Below the pieces are notes generated by a model. It saw only the letters and a program-made list of their open reading frames with translations, did no database searches and was not told where the DNA came from. Of a stretch of 64,000 bases of DNA, positions 1-9,798 are shown piece after piece. The DNA comes from Trichopria drosophilae. Lineage: Eukaryota > Arthropoda > Insecta > Hymenoptera > Diapriidae. The stretch is from NCBI GenBank assembly GCA_030407085.1, contig CM059586.1, forward strand, positions 107,459,501 to 107,523,500. The letters are read 5' to 3'. The position numbers were made by a program, and so were the translations under genes. Each line of letters begins with the position of its first letter. The first letter of the stretch is position 1.

Positions 1-325
1 TAAAATCCCTTTTTCGCCACTGTTGAGTACTCCAGTACTCAATTCGGGCGATTTTTTTTCTAAAATCGCGCTTCAATTTGCGCACAGCGTCTTGAAGCGC
101 GATATTAACCTCATCGCACTGATTTTTTATTATGTGCTCTGAGGCATATATCGACTCCCAAAAGGAATCCTCCTTCACTTCTTCATCCGCATGGCGATGG
201 TCCATCGATTTCCTCACCACTGTCAAGTGGTGAGCCATTTCAGAACCAAGCAACTCTGATAACTGCTTGCGCAATTCACTAATGAAGGCGTTGCTTTTTC
301 GCCTATACTCGAGTACTCGCGACAT
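1..325 (-). CDS. Partial unknown ORF running off the left edge
   Basis: An open reading frame starts at an ATG at 325-323 and stays open for about 108 codons to the window edge. It begins MSRVLEYRRKSNAF and is rich in charged residues with heptad-like hydrophobic spacing (SELRKQLSELLGSE), suggesting helices or coiled coil. I do not recognise it. It lies about 290 bases downstream of the Polinton integrase end on the same strand and has a TATA-like box at a plausible distance, so it may be another Polinton gene or an unrelated transcription unit. The 3' end is outside the window. Confidence 0.4.
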   Translation of the reverse strand, partial: MSRVLEYRRKSNAFISELRKQLSELLGSEMAHHLTVVRKSMDHRHADEEVKEDSFWESIYASEHIIKNQCDEVNIALQDAVRKLKRDFRKKIARIEYWSTQQWRKRDF

Positions 326-433
326 TTTAACTACAAACACTTAACTTAAACACTTAACTCGGGGTTTTTTTTTTAATACAATGTTGCCCGCGAGAAGCAA
401 CAAGTAGACTTTGAAATCTCTTGAACTCGAACT

Positions 434-446
434 CGTATATATACCA
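434..446 (-). promoter_or_regulatory. TATA-box-like element upstream of the left-edge ORF
   Basis: On the minus strand the sequence reads GGTATATATACGAG about 110 bases upstream of the ATG at 325. The spacing allows a start site near 405-410 and a short 5' leader. The inference rests on position and consensus only. Confidence 0.3.
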
Positions 447-471
447 AAAAATATGCTAAGGAATGCAACAT

Positions 472-560
472 TTAGAACCTTTTTCACATAGAATTTTTTC
501 AATCTGGTAAACATCTGAATTTTTTCAATCTGGTAAACATCTGGATTTTTATACGTCTGA
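472..560 (-). repeat. Decayed duplicate of the integrase chromodomain segment
   Basis: This stretch repeats the sequence around 682-740: TTAGAACCTTTTT followed by ATAGAATTTTTTCAATCTGG, with a second partial repeat of AATTTTTTCAATCTGGTAAAC. On the minus strand it would read like the IEKIL..KGSK portion of the neighbouring integrase. It is a local tandem duplication of the end of that gene. Confidence 0.55.
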
Positions 561-615
561 ATACAAGTTTCGATCCACTATATTAGTCTTAAAGTAATAT
601 ATTTTTCTTGTAGTC

Positions 616-1104
616 TTAAAGTAATAAATGTTTCTTGTCGATCCATGAGTTGTACTTATGTTCAAAGCCCAACCATTTAACAAACGCTTTAGAACCTTTT
701 TAACGTAGAATTTTTTCAATCAGGTATATATCTGGATTTTTAGTACGTTGCAGTTCAAATTCATAAAATCCGCCTGATATTCGATTTCCTTCCCTGTCTT
801 CTAGTAAATATGTTACTGGACTCGTTTTCTTAACTTGTATTATTTTAAACACTTCAGTCGTCCAATTTGGTGTATACCCCTTTTCAAATATATGTTTAAA
901 TTCACTACTACGAACTTGTTGACCTAGTTCAAACTTTGGATGAATCTTTTCGTTCACAATTACATTATACACACGTTCCAATAGTTCTTTTTCATTGTCT
1001 TTATTAACATCTTGCGGCTTCATTTTAATAGTACGGTGTGTGCTATTGTTATAATCATTAACTAAGTCTGGTAAGATATGGAGCCATTGATAATTACCAT
1101 GAAG
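616..1104 (-). pseudogene. Polinton/Maverick integrase, C-terminal half
   Basis: The minus strand encodes the C-terminal part of a Polinton retrovirus-like integrase. From 1104 it reads GNYQWLHILPDLVNDYNN and THRTIKMKPQDV, then an SH3-like segment (KHIFEKGYTPNWTTEVFKI, then PVTYLLEDREG) and a chromodomain-like end (KGSKAFVKWLGF, then YNSWIDKKHL). The frame carries a stop (TAA at 702-700) just after EKILR and resumes in the same frame to a second stop at 616-618. The catalytic half lies at 5966-6342 on the same strand, so the gene is split by about 4.9 kb of inserted DNA. The family assignment rests on recognised motif order. Confidence 0.85.
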
Positions 1105-1118
1105 GCTAAACTGTGGCC

Positions 1119-1800
1119 ACTTTTTATTTTTATTACCACGTTTTTATCAACTCGTATTCTTGTCTGTCTGTCTGTTTGTCCGGTGCAAATCAAAATTAAT
1201 TCCCTTGCCTATATATACTCATTCACGACGGCAAGTGGAGCAGTTAAGATGGCACAAGAGACATCAACACAGCGCAAGCGACGGTTAGAGAAGGAGAAGA
1301 AAAAAAGATTGGAGAAGCAGCTACAGGAATCGGAGGCAAGTAAAACTATTAAATTGGCCAAACGGCGAAAGGCAAATGAAGATGCGACTGATGAACAACG
1401 TGGTATTAGACTAGCAAAAGATAAGGCACGAAAAAAAAAGAAAGGGCAAACGAAGAACCCAAGCAATACTCCTCTTGCCGCCACAGTTAGCAAATTCGTG
1501 AGGCTAACCTGAGAGCGAACGAGACGGCCGAACAAAATTTCTTTCGCCTTCCTAGCGATGCGAAACGACACGGTAGTGTAAGAGGGGTCGAGACACCCGA
1601 ACAAAATTTCTCGCGCCTTGCTAGTGATGCCGAACGACACTGTTCTAGAGCACTATCGAGCTAATGGAGAACGTATTTACCGAATCGTTGCTCAAGATGT
1701 CCTTGTAAATGCAACAAGAAATGCCCACAATGTGAATATGGCAAACATTGGATCAGGCGATATAAATAAGACAATCAAGATATAAATAAACCACACAATA
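1119..1800 (+). mobile_element. Helitron remnant A (N-terminal coding part)
   Basis: A Helitron 5' region begins near TTTTTATCAACTCGTATTC with a run of TCTGTCTGTCTGTTTGTCCGG. It is followed by a TATATATA box (about 1210) and an ATG at 1250 opening a Lys/Arg/Glu-rich N-terminus (MAQETSTQRKRR). Further on come two copies of a short peptide repeat typical of Helitron proteins: NETAEQNFFRLPSDAKRH and VETPEQNFSRLASDAERH. Reading passes through frameshifts and stops, and neither the Rep nor the helicase domain is present. About 420 bases are nearly identical to remnant B at 4106-4787. Confidence 0.75.
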
Positions 1801-2471
1801 TGAACTTAAAAGATTATGACTGGAACTTAATTTTGTTATAGCCGTCTTAGAGAACTCTAAAAATAAAGATTCGCCACTTCTCCCACTATTTTTTAAGTTT
1901 TTTAAATTGGCCATAGCTGGCCATCTGTAAAATATAGACTATAAGTAACACACATGTAAACATTGACTATTAAATTACCTATCAAATGATACTTTACATT
2001 ATACTAAATACGAAATTCAAGGAGAAATATGATACACGGAAAAAATCCTCGCCGCATCGCCCCGCCTTCCCCTGGGCCAAATGTCCCGACGGTACAGCTT
2101 CTTCAAAAAAAAAAATGACCGGAAAAGTTAAATCGCGATGGTTATTCGCAAAACCGAACGACGGAAAAAGGGGGGGGGGGAGACAAAATCCAATGGCACT
2201 TACGCGAGTACTGGTGCTGGTGTCCTTGGGGTGGCTTTGGAATCCTGGGGCACTGCTGACTGCACTCTATCCTTCCCTTCGTGGCACTTTTAGTCCTTAG
2301 TCCAATGACGCTACGGTAATCGAGGCGTGAAGGCGAGCCGTACTTGTACGCCCGGAACAGAATTGAACTATCTGACTTCACTGATGGACTGTCCGTGACA
2401 GAATCAATATGTTGATTGATGTGTGGTCCCCGTCGGAATGTTTGTCGGTCGCCCCTTGACTGACGACAAAT
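1801..2471. other. No gene seen; G-run
   Basis: Mostly AT-rich filler. It holds an A-run at 2105-2116 and a run of eleven G at 2170-2180. Open frames here show no recognisable domain and are treated as chance. Confidence 0.6.
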
Positions 2472-2631
2472 AGAGTCCCTCTAGTCAGAGTTAAGCCAAG
2501 AGCCGGAAGCCGCCATTTTGTAGGTCTGGCCGACGCTCGAACTACTATAGGAATCTCTATTCGATCGTCGACCAGACCCAGAAAATGGTGGACAGGAAGT
2601 CTCTTGGCTTAACTCTGACTATAGGGACTCT
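2472..2631. mobile_element. 160-bp TIR element (MITE-like)
   Basis: Inverted arms of about 60 bp: the left arm reads AGAGTCCCTCTAGTCAGAG then TTAAGCCAAGAG, and the right arm reads CTCTTGGCTTAA then CTCTGACTATAGGGACTCT. Within the first 31 bases the arms differ at one position. The outer bases can be read as TA on both sides, which would fit a Tc1/mariner-type TA target, but the short length and TIR alone do not settle the family. Confidence 0.6.
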
Positions 2632-4105
2632 AACGACAAAGACTCTCCAGCGCCGCCTCGTGTCGGGGCCCGATAGCGAGCGGCACTCGGTTGACGGAGG
2701 GAGAAGCGGGGTAGCGAGCGGCCGTTTCGTCTCGGGTCTCGTCCTGGGAGAGACAAAGATTAGACGTACCTAGTGGTACAGTGCGACCTCACAACTCTTG
2801 AAACTTACACTAGTGGCACCCTCGCACTATTGAAAATGTCTAGCCGTCATTTGTGAAAGATATATATATATATATATATATGGGTAATTCTCCGAAGCTT
2901 GATGATCTCCGAAGCCATTTTCGGCAACCGCATACAATATTCATTTACCTGTATTTTTATAATCACTCATTCAAAACATTTTAAAAAATGTTACTGTAAA
3001 CATACACAGGAGTTATAAATCGTTTAAACGTACATTATTTATACTATAGATATAATTATAAACAACAATATGTCCAGAAAATACCTATTTAGCTGTAGGT
3101 ATTGTAGTGATGCGTTATTATTGCGTATTATGAGAGCATAGAGATCGGTCCAGTATTTTATGTAAGAGAGCCTAGAGAGAGAAGTAGAAGAAAGAAAAGA
3201 AAAAGAAGAGATAGAGGAAAGATTAAGCGACGCACTAGGGTTTTTGAAGAAGCGATGTTGGTATCACTGCGTGGAGAAGGGAACATGCGATTACCACGCG
3301 ACCGCGAAATTCATTCAAGTTGCAATTTGGAATTCGCACCGATCGGTCGGCTAAATAGTCAATGGATATATACGACGCTTTTCGAAACTCAGTTCGATTT
3401 AACAAAGTAGTCTTACGGAAAATCATGGGCAGTCCGGTGTTTTAATCGTGTGCCGCGAAATTCATTCAAGTCGCGAAGTTGGAAGTCGTTCGTCCTCGGA
3501 CGATCTCAGAAAACCATCATCGGTATACTTCGTTCAAGAAAATATCACACGTGTGCCACGAGAAGACGCCATCCATGACGCCATTTTGTCATCGTGTCTC
3601 GAGATGACGACGCCATTTGAGGAACGAAGATGAGCCGAATCCAATACCAAATTGCCTCCAGACTTTTTCAAGAACGGTCATCGTTTTATGTGACGTATTT
3701 ACTTTACGATAACTCTCTATGGCTCTCATCGGTTTTTTTTTTAAGTAATGTATTTGTTATTTGTTATTGTTTGCAACGAAGAGTAGTATGTACGAATGTT
3801 TAAAATTATAAGTTTAAAATAACCATTGGATTGGATATTATATTTTCAATAATTAAATTTGCTAATCATTCTCGTCATCGTACATAATAAATGAATATTA
3901 AGAATTTACTTACATTTCGACTTTATTTTATTTTTATTGTCAATGTCTATCATGTAAAACATTTAATATAAGTTTTAATATTTGATGATAAAAAATCTAA
4001 TATTACAGTATATTCGCTAAACTTTTAATATTTCCTTCCCTCAGATGAACTCGAAATTTGTTACTCATAAGTTTTTGGGGTCGCTGATTACGAATCCGTT
4101 GTCAG
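2632..4105. other. Intergenic: TA microsatellite, short direct repeats, dispersed-repeat piece
   Basis: No gene recognised. It contains a (TA)n tract at about 2861-2881. A 20-base direct repeat around CGCGAAATTCATTCAAG occurs at 3304 and 3453. A weak inverted pair (ATGAGAGC.ATAGAGA) lies near 3129 and 3715. At 4068-4105 there is a fragment of the dispersed GTCGCTGATTACGAATC repeat seen throughout the window. Confidence 0.6.
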
Positions 4106-5460
4106 ATTTTACCACGTTTTTATCAACTCGTATTCTTATCTGTCTGTCTGTTTGTCCGGTGCAAATCTTGTAATCGATTTTAAACTAACTTACCGATGAG
4201 CTAGAGACTTAAAACTTTTAGGATAGCTCAAAATTGGATGACAATGCATTCCTTTACCTTTTATTACAAGTTTCAATGAGTTTTAAGAACATTTTCAGCA
4301 AATTTAAATTTTCAATGAAAAAAAAAAAGTTTCAAAGCGGGGGGCCCGGCGTTTTCCCCCCTTCCACCGTCGCGCTTGTCCTTTGTTTTCCTTTCGCAAT
4401 CGGGAAAAGTCCTCCACTGACGTCATTAATTCCCTTGCCTATATATATTCATTCACGACGGCAAGTGGAGCAGTTAAGATGGCACAAGAGACATCAACAC
4501 AGCGCAAGCGACGGTCAGAGAAGAAGAAAAAAAGATTGGAGAAGCAGCTACAGGAATCGGAGGCAAGTAAAACTATTAAATTGGCCAAACGGCGAAAGGC
4601 AAATGAAGATGCGACTTGATGAACAACGTGGTATTAGACGAGCAAAAGATAAGGCACGAAAAAAAAGAAAGTGCAAACGAAGAACCCAAGCAATACTCCT
4701 CTTGCCGCCACAGTCGGCAAATTCGTGAGGCTAACCTGAGAGCGAACGAGATGGCCGAACAAAATTTCTTTCGCCTTTCTAGCGATGCTAGGTAAGCTGA
4801 TAAATAAGACTGGGAGGATTGCCAAAAGAGTTGGAAATTTTTGTTGGAGCAAGAGTGATGTTGCGCTCAAATTTAAATATTGAGCAAGGACTTGTGAATG
4901 GCGCCATGGGCACAGTAACCGAAATCGTTTGGCCATTATTCCGTCGAGATCAAATGTACAACGAAGACATTCCATCTGTTCGCATAGACTTTAATCATGA
5001 TGGAATACATTTGGTTCAGCCGAAGTCGATTCAATTTCCGGCATTAAGTAATTTTGGCACAATGGAGCGGACTCGACTTCCCTTGATATTGTGTTGGGCT
5101 TGCACAGCTGATCATGCTGTTGTATACCTAGGACCTGCACTATTTGCCAATGGGCAGGCTTATGTGGCACTAAGCCGTGTCAGATCTCTCGATGGCTTGC
5201 GCATTGAAGAATTAGATTGTACAAAATTAACTGGCAAAACTCCATGTAATGAGGAAGCAATGAGTGAAATGGAGCGATTACGACAACGTGAACCTCCGCC
5301 GCCATAAAGCCAAATTTTCTACGTTCTTTAAATGTTGCTGTATTTTTTCTGATACAATAGAAATATGATTCTAAAACCACTTGCATATTCCTTTCATATT
5401 GAAACCAATCTTTTCAAGATTGTTTATAAATGTAATAGTTTAAAATCGATTGTAAAATTT
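4106..5460 (+). mobile_element. Helitron remnant B with internal deletion
   Basis: This copy has the same 5' end as remnant A (CTGTCTGTCTGTTTGTCCGG at about 4140) and the same N-terminal coding region at 4427-4787. It retains about 230 bases that A has lost between those blocks. At about 4788 it jumps directly to the last part of the helicase, so the Rep domain and helicase core are missing. The 3' hairpin and CTRR end of a Helitron were not located with certainty. The element lies inside the split Polinton integrase. Confidence 0.75.
4809..5307 (+). pseudogene. Helitron Pif1-like helicase, C-terminal fragment
   Basis: About 165 residues match the end of Helitron helicases: GLPKELEIFVGARVMLRSN, then EQGLVNGAMGTVTEI, FPALSNFGTMERTRLPLILC, and the motif VI region GQAYVALSRVRSLDGLRI. 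Between CWACTA and DHAVVYLGP the conserved histidine/glutamine helicase motif expected there is absent, which looks like a deletion of about nine residues. The fragment ends in a proline run (PPPP) and a stop. It cannot be an active helicase because all Walker motifs are missing. Confidence 0.85.
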
Positions 5461-5482
5461 GACCTATTAAAATTAAAAAGCA

Positions 5483-5977
5483 GAAAATAATTAATGAATA
5501 AAAAATTCTTTTTAAAAACCACGTTTTTTATATATGGACTACAAAGGATAAAATAATTTTTCCCATCCACACAGGTCACTAATACCATTCCGAAATAAAT
5601 ACGCAATAATTTTTCATTTTATTTGGAAATAAAATATTTGTACGACTTAAAATGGAAAACGTGGGGCGCAATAGAGGTAACAGAAATGACTCCTCCCTCC
5701 TCGACGAATAATAACAAATGCGAAACTTATGTTTAAATAAACAATATGACACGCCAGTTTAGACATGACAGTCATTTCTGTTACCTATATGGCGCCACGT
5801 TTTCCATTTTAAGTCTTACAAATATTTTATTTCCAAATAAAATGAAAAATTATTGCGTATTTATTTCGGAATGGTATTAGTGACCTGTGTGGATGGGAAA
5901 AATTATTTTATCCTTTTTAGTCCATATCTAAAAACGTGGTTTTTAAAAAGAATTTTTTATTCATTAATTATTTTTCA
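5483..5977. repeat. 495-bp foldback element inside the integrase gene
   Basis: Arms of about 208 bp (5483-5690 and 5771-5977) are nearly perfect reverse complements around an 80-base spacer. The inner arm edge reads AGGTAACAGAAATGAC on the left and GTCATTTCTGTTACCT on the right. The right arm abuts the Polinton integrase just after ICERFNRTLKN, so it inserted into that coding sequence. No transposase is encoded. It resembles a MITE or foldback element of unknown superfamily. Confidence 0.8.
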
Positions 5978-6342
5978 ATGTACGATTAAAGCGTTCGCAA
6001 ATTGATGCTTTTAAATTACTGTATGTAGAATATAAATTGATATCACGTTTTTTCATTCAATTTTCGAATTTCGAATTATAAAATTCTTTTCCATGGTCGG
6101 TATGTAAATTTTTTGGAATTCGACCCATTTCGAATATCGAATTCATGGCAGCTGTGACGCCATCACCAGTCTTTTTTTTTTACTGGGCGGGCCCATGCAT
6201 ACTAAGAGAATACATCAATATAAATGTTAACAAGTATTTGTAACCCTTATTTTCATCTGCATATGGAATCATTTCTACAAGATCAGCATGCCAAGTTTCA
6301 TCTAATCCGCGAATATCTACTCGCCGTCTTGTACAATTCTTT
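5966..6342 (-). pseudogene. Polinton/Maverick integrase, catalytic-core half
   Basis: The minus strand encodes the DDE core of the Polinton integrase. From the right it reads RRRVDIRGLDETWHADLVEM (first catalytic Asp in ADLVEM) and NKGYKYLLT. After a frameshifted stretch come TGDGVTAAMNSIFEMGRIP, LHTDHGKEFYN (second Asp) and ASICERFNRTLKN (catalytic Glu). At least two frameshifts lie between the first and second parts. The N-terminal zinc-binding part is missing because the gene runs into the plus-strand phospholipase-like gene at about 6340. The C-terminal half is at 616-1104. Confidence 0.85.
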
Positions 6343-7015
6343 CTTGCGTTAGATAAGGCTTGCGAGGAACACGACATTGCTTATTCCAAAACTCGTGAAA
6401 ATCCCACCGGTAGAAGCGAGGACGATCGAATATTAGCGGAGCAGGCTTGGAAGCGAGTTTTAGTAAAAGACGCAAGCATTGTAGAAAAGGTGGCAGCTTG
6501 GGGTGTTGCAAACACAATGAAACTAAAAAGTAAATTAGGCATGGGGCTGAAAAAGAAGAAAAAAGTGTCAAAAAAGAAAACGGCATCATTGAACAACATT
6601 ATTGCGGCTACTAAAATGTCAATGTCACCAAGTAATAATGTTCAAAGTGTTATATCGAGCGCTTTGAAAGGGGCACGTAAAGCCGTAAAAGAAGCAGGTG
6701 GTAAGCAATTCATACAAAAGACTCGACAGCTATCGATACCTGCAAATGTTGGAGGATTCTTGCCATTCCTAGCACCCATATTTGCTGGATTAATTGCTGT
6801 AGGTGCATTAGCCGGTGGCACAGCGGGTATAACCAAGGCTGTTAATGATTCAAAAGCAGTTACATGAAAGTGAGAGGCATAATCGTGCTATGGAGACACT
6901 AGCTATAGGTAAAGGGTTATATCTTAAACCTTATAAAAATGGTCTAGGTTTAAAATTAAAACCGCATAAAACGGGATTAGGTGTTAAATGTAGAAAAAAT
7001 CGAAAAAACTTGTAA
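6343..7015 (+). pseudogene. Polinton phospholipase A2-like / pX-like protein
   Basis: Reading rightward, the frame opens at LDKACEEHDIAYSK, which carries the His-Asp pair (6370-6375) of parvovirus-VP1-type phospholipase A2-like domains found in Polinton proteins. It continues through a basic stretch (GLKKKKKVSKKK) and a hydrophobic glycine-rich segment (FAGLIAVGALAGGTAG), which may be membrane-active. A stop at 6865-6867 results from a frameshift: the neighbouring frame continues HESERHNRAMETLAIGKG and a repeated LKPYKNGLGLKLKP motif like adenovirus pX core peptides, to a stop at 7013-7015. The 5' end is lost where it meets the integrase head to head. Probable capsid-associated role by family; this copy is broken. 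Confidence 0.75.
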
Positions 7016-7410
7016 AGCTACCACATCGAGCACTCACCGATGCAGATATATTAAAATATTCGAAAGAAGCTGGAATTCCGAATTTTGGAGGTGTCTTTAT
7101 GCTTGATAATTTACCAAAGAATCCCCAAGTTAATGAATGTGCAGTCATAAATTTAGACGATGCAAGCGGTCCAGGGACACATTGGGTAGCATATCGAAAA
7201 CGTGGCTCTAAAGTCGTTTATTTTGACAGCTTTGGAAACCTCACCCCACCTGCTGAGTTGGGAAAATATCTCGGTGTAGATAGCATTATGTATAACAGTG
7301 AAAAATTTCAAGACTATACCACTTTTGATTGTGGGCATTTATGTCTCAAATTTTTATGCAATCAGCTGTTTTGTCCAAACAAGTATCAGTTGTATAAATA
7401 TATTGCATAA
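6994..7410 (+). pseudogene. Polinton adenovirus-type cysteine protease (C5-like)
   Basis: A near-complete maturation protease. The frame runs from KKSKKLVKLPHRALTDADIL through NFGGVFMLDNLPK. The catalytic triad can be read as His in GPGTHWVAY, Asp in YFDSFGN and Cys in FDCGHLCLKFL. An ATG at 6988 is followed immediately by TAG, so the usual start is dead and the first usable ATG is at 7099, which would remove about 35 residues but keep the triad. By family the enzyme processes capsid precursors. It lies between the pX-like and penton-like genes, as expected for a Polinton block. Confidence 0.85.
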
Positions 7411-7446
7411 AATGTTATAATAATCAGTGTAATTTGAACAATCAGT

Positions 7447-7935
7447 ATGAATGATACTTTTACGTTGACGCTCTCGGGACAGTCTTCAGTATTGGAAGCG
7501 CAATACTTTCCACCTATTGAACTTTCACCGCAGAAGAATTATGCATTGGGCTTAATTGAACTTTTAACGTTTAATTCAATCCCAAATGTTGACGTTAATA
7601 ATAAATTTCATATTGGTAACCATCAAATTACTGTGCCGATCGGGAGCTATGAAATTGAGGATATAGCAGAATATATTAGAAGTAAGCTTTCAGAGTATAG
7701 TGATATTGCACTAGATATAAAATCCAATAATAATACCTTACGCAGTGAAATCAGGTCTAATCAAGACATTGATTTTACACCAATCGATTCGATTGGGCGA
7801 ACATTGGGCTTCAATATACGAATTTTGGAAGCAAACAAGATGCACATTTCAGATTTGCCAGTAACCATAATGAAAGTTAATGCACTTCACGTAGAGTGCA
7901 ATATAACTGCAGGCGCTTACATTAATAACAGTAGA
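7447..7935 (+). pseudogene. Polinton penton-like minor capsid protein, truncated
   Basis: The ATG at 7447 opens MNDTFTLTLSGQSSVLEAQY and continues FPPIELSPQKNYALGLIELL and FNSIPNVDVNNKFHIGN, a recognisable start of the single jelly-roll minor capsid (penton) protein of insect Polintons. It sits 36 bases after the protease stop, same strand. Similarity ends after NITAGAYINN at about 7930, where a P-element-like sequence begins, so the C-terminal third is missing. The run-on frame to 8046 is not capsid sequence. It is missing from everything downstream, so the rest was probably lost. Confidence 0.8.
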
Positions 7936-7937
7936 GC

Positions 7938-8841
7938 GTTCCTCACTTACTTAAGTGTACGAGAAATGCTTTGCTCACGTGTAAATTGCTTTTTGGTACG
8001 GAACGAGAGGCTAAGTTTGAGCACATATCAGCCACATTCGAATTAGATCAAAAAAACATGTTTAAAATGATGTACAAATTGAAGCCCGCAGTTTTTAATT
8101 TTACCGATTCATATATGAAAATGAAAGTTGGAAAAGCTGCTAAGCAACTTAGCAGATCCACCGCGTTCGCGATTCAATATAGTGTTTGCTGTGGAACATT
8201 GCCTTCTGCATCCCTTCATACTGCTTCATTCGTCGAAAAAGTTGATCGATTGTTCGATTCATTGAACAGCAATGAGCTTAATGTACCTCCCAGAAAAGAG
8301 TTGAAGTGTGCAATTTCGAAAAACACTTATCTTTCTGGGAGGAAATGTTGAAAGAACTCAATGAATGGCGATTAATCAACTTAAAGTCCGAAAAGGACGT
8401 TACCAATAACTTTCAATTCATAAATGGATGGAAAGTGAAGCTTCGATCGATTATCGGTTTATGGAAAACCGTCCAAGAAATGGGTTTCACGTGCTTGAAT
8501 TTGCGATCATTAAATAAGGATCCTGTCGAAAATCAGTTTTGCAACATAAGGCAACATGGAGTTAGTAATACTAACCCCACGTGTCATCAGTTCACATAAA
8601 CTTCGAAAACAGTGGTCATAAACAATCTTGCTTGTCCGGGTAGCCAAAATATTAAAAGCAATTGCGAAAACGACCACTGTACACCTTTGAGAGTAGTCTA
8701 CACAGTTTCATAATTTATGATGAACCTGTTAACGATCGCGATCCAGATTGTGATGATACAATTCCACAAGAATTAGCAACCGAAGTTGAAACGAGTCTGA
8801 GTCTATTAATTAAAACTTTCTCACGAATCGTCGAAACATAA
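7938..8841 (+). pseudogene. P-element/THAP9-like transposase fragment
   Basis: Several frames together resemble the middle and C-terminal part of P-element-type transposases. They include KMKVGKAAKQLSRSTAFAIQ, a TASFVEKVDRLFDSLNSN segment, KDVTNNFQFINGWKVKL, then a GFTCLNLRSLNKDPVENQFC region and IRQHGVSN.NPTCHQFT. The coding is broken by frameshifts near 8330 and 8600. There is no THAP zinc finger here and the N-terminal half is missing. The fragment begins exactly where the penton-like gene ends, consistent with insertion or deletion fusion. Confidence 0.7.
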
Positions 8842-9054
8842 AATTTAAATATGTCAAGTTATTAGTCATTGGCATAATAAATAAATTAACATTATAGATT
8901 GGAATCGCTGGGTGCTATTAGTGTCGTGTTTGTGCTGTACGATAAAAATAAATAAATATAAATATAATTGTGTCGTCATTTGTTCTTTGTCCAATTTCCC
9001 TTTTATTAGCGATACTAGGATTCCAGTTGCAGCAGAGGATTAATTACATCTCCG

Positions 9055-9583
9055 GTGCAACACCCCGTCGAAAATCGGACCGGTAATGAGTCCCCTTTTA
9101 TTATTGTTCGTAGGGACACTCAGAAGGAAGGCACTGTTCCCTATTTGTCTCTCTATTTTCTAGGGGCCTTCGATAAATAAATATCTTTTTTTTTCAGGAT
9201 TATGGACGGAACTGTCAGTTTTTTGAATGTCATTCGTCAATTTCAAACTGACAGCCCGCCCGTCACATTTAAAGCCCGCGCCATTTCTCGGTATTCGCAC
9301 ATGCGCCCTCAATCCTGCCTGGTTCGTCCTTACTGCGCTTAGAGCGCTCCGACCGCGCTCGGAGCGCCGCGTCGTGAGTCCTCGGGTCTCTCCGTCTTCC
9401 CGCGTTTGATCACCAAGGCAGGTGAGGTTGGGTTCAGTTATTCGCATGTGCGAACTCATCCACTTTTTTACCGCGCCGATTTTCCAATTTCTCAGTCACT
9501 TTTCTTGATTTATTGTTTTAGCTCCTTCTCTCCTTTACTCCTTCTCTCCCGCTCGCGGTCGAGTCAAACGGCTCGTTACAAAG
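9055..9583 (-). repeat. Candidate solo LTR (gypsy-type), minus orientation
   Basis: Read on the minus strand the block starts TGTAACGAGCCGTTTGACTC at 9583. It is GC-rich with a CpG-dense first part, has an A/T-rich AATAAA-like signal near 9175-9185 and no coding content. The first 16 bases are nearly identical to the start of another LTR-like block at 46345. The left boundary is uncertain; I could not find a clear target-site duplication. It may separate the P-like fragment at 7938-8841 from a possible continuation at 9584. Confidence 0.45.
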
Positions 9584-9798
9584 TAGAAAAGTCGGATGAT
9601 GAAGATGACCTTGAAGGCAACGGTGCAACGTTAGTTTACGTGACGGGATATTTATTAAAGAAAGTTTATTTCGATAAAGATTGTGAGACGTGTGCAGGGA
9701 CGTATTTATCGCCGATGTTAGGATCTCACACTTTTGTTTTCCTGAAAGAACACACGAATGACAAAGCAAAATTGCGATATGCGAGCGAGCGTATGTAA
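9584..9798 (+). pseudogene. Possible C-terminal P-element-like transposase fragment
   Basis: About 70 residues open directly after the LTR-like block: an acidic stretch (SDDEDDLEG), then ATLVYVTGYLLKKVYF, a CETC pair and FVFLKEHTNDKAKLRYASER. The YVTGYLLKK plus CxxC pattern resembles the end of some THAP9/P-like transposases, which would make this the continuation of the fragment before the LTR. The match is from memory of pattern and not certain. Confidence 0.4.

Noticed and set aside
1209..1640. 143-codon minus-strand frame opposite Helitron remnant A
   Set aside because: Ser/Phe/Leu-rich antisense of a Lys/Glu-rich coding region, a typical shadow.
3129..3730. Possible 600-bp element between ATGAGAGCATAGAGA and its inverse
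   Set aside because: Only about 14 bases match with an indel, and there is no target duplication or second copy.
8893..8920. ATTATAGATTGGAATCGCTGGGTGCT resembling 41897-41925
   Set aside because: Only about 20 similar bases in AT-rich context; could be a shared transposon end but cannot be supported.
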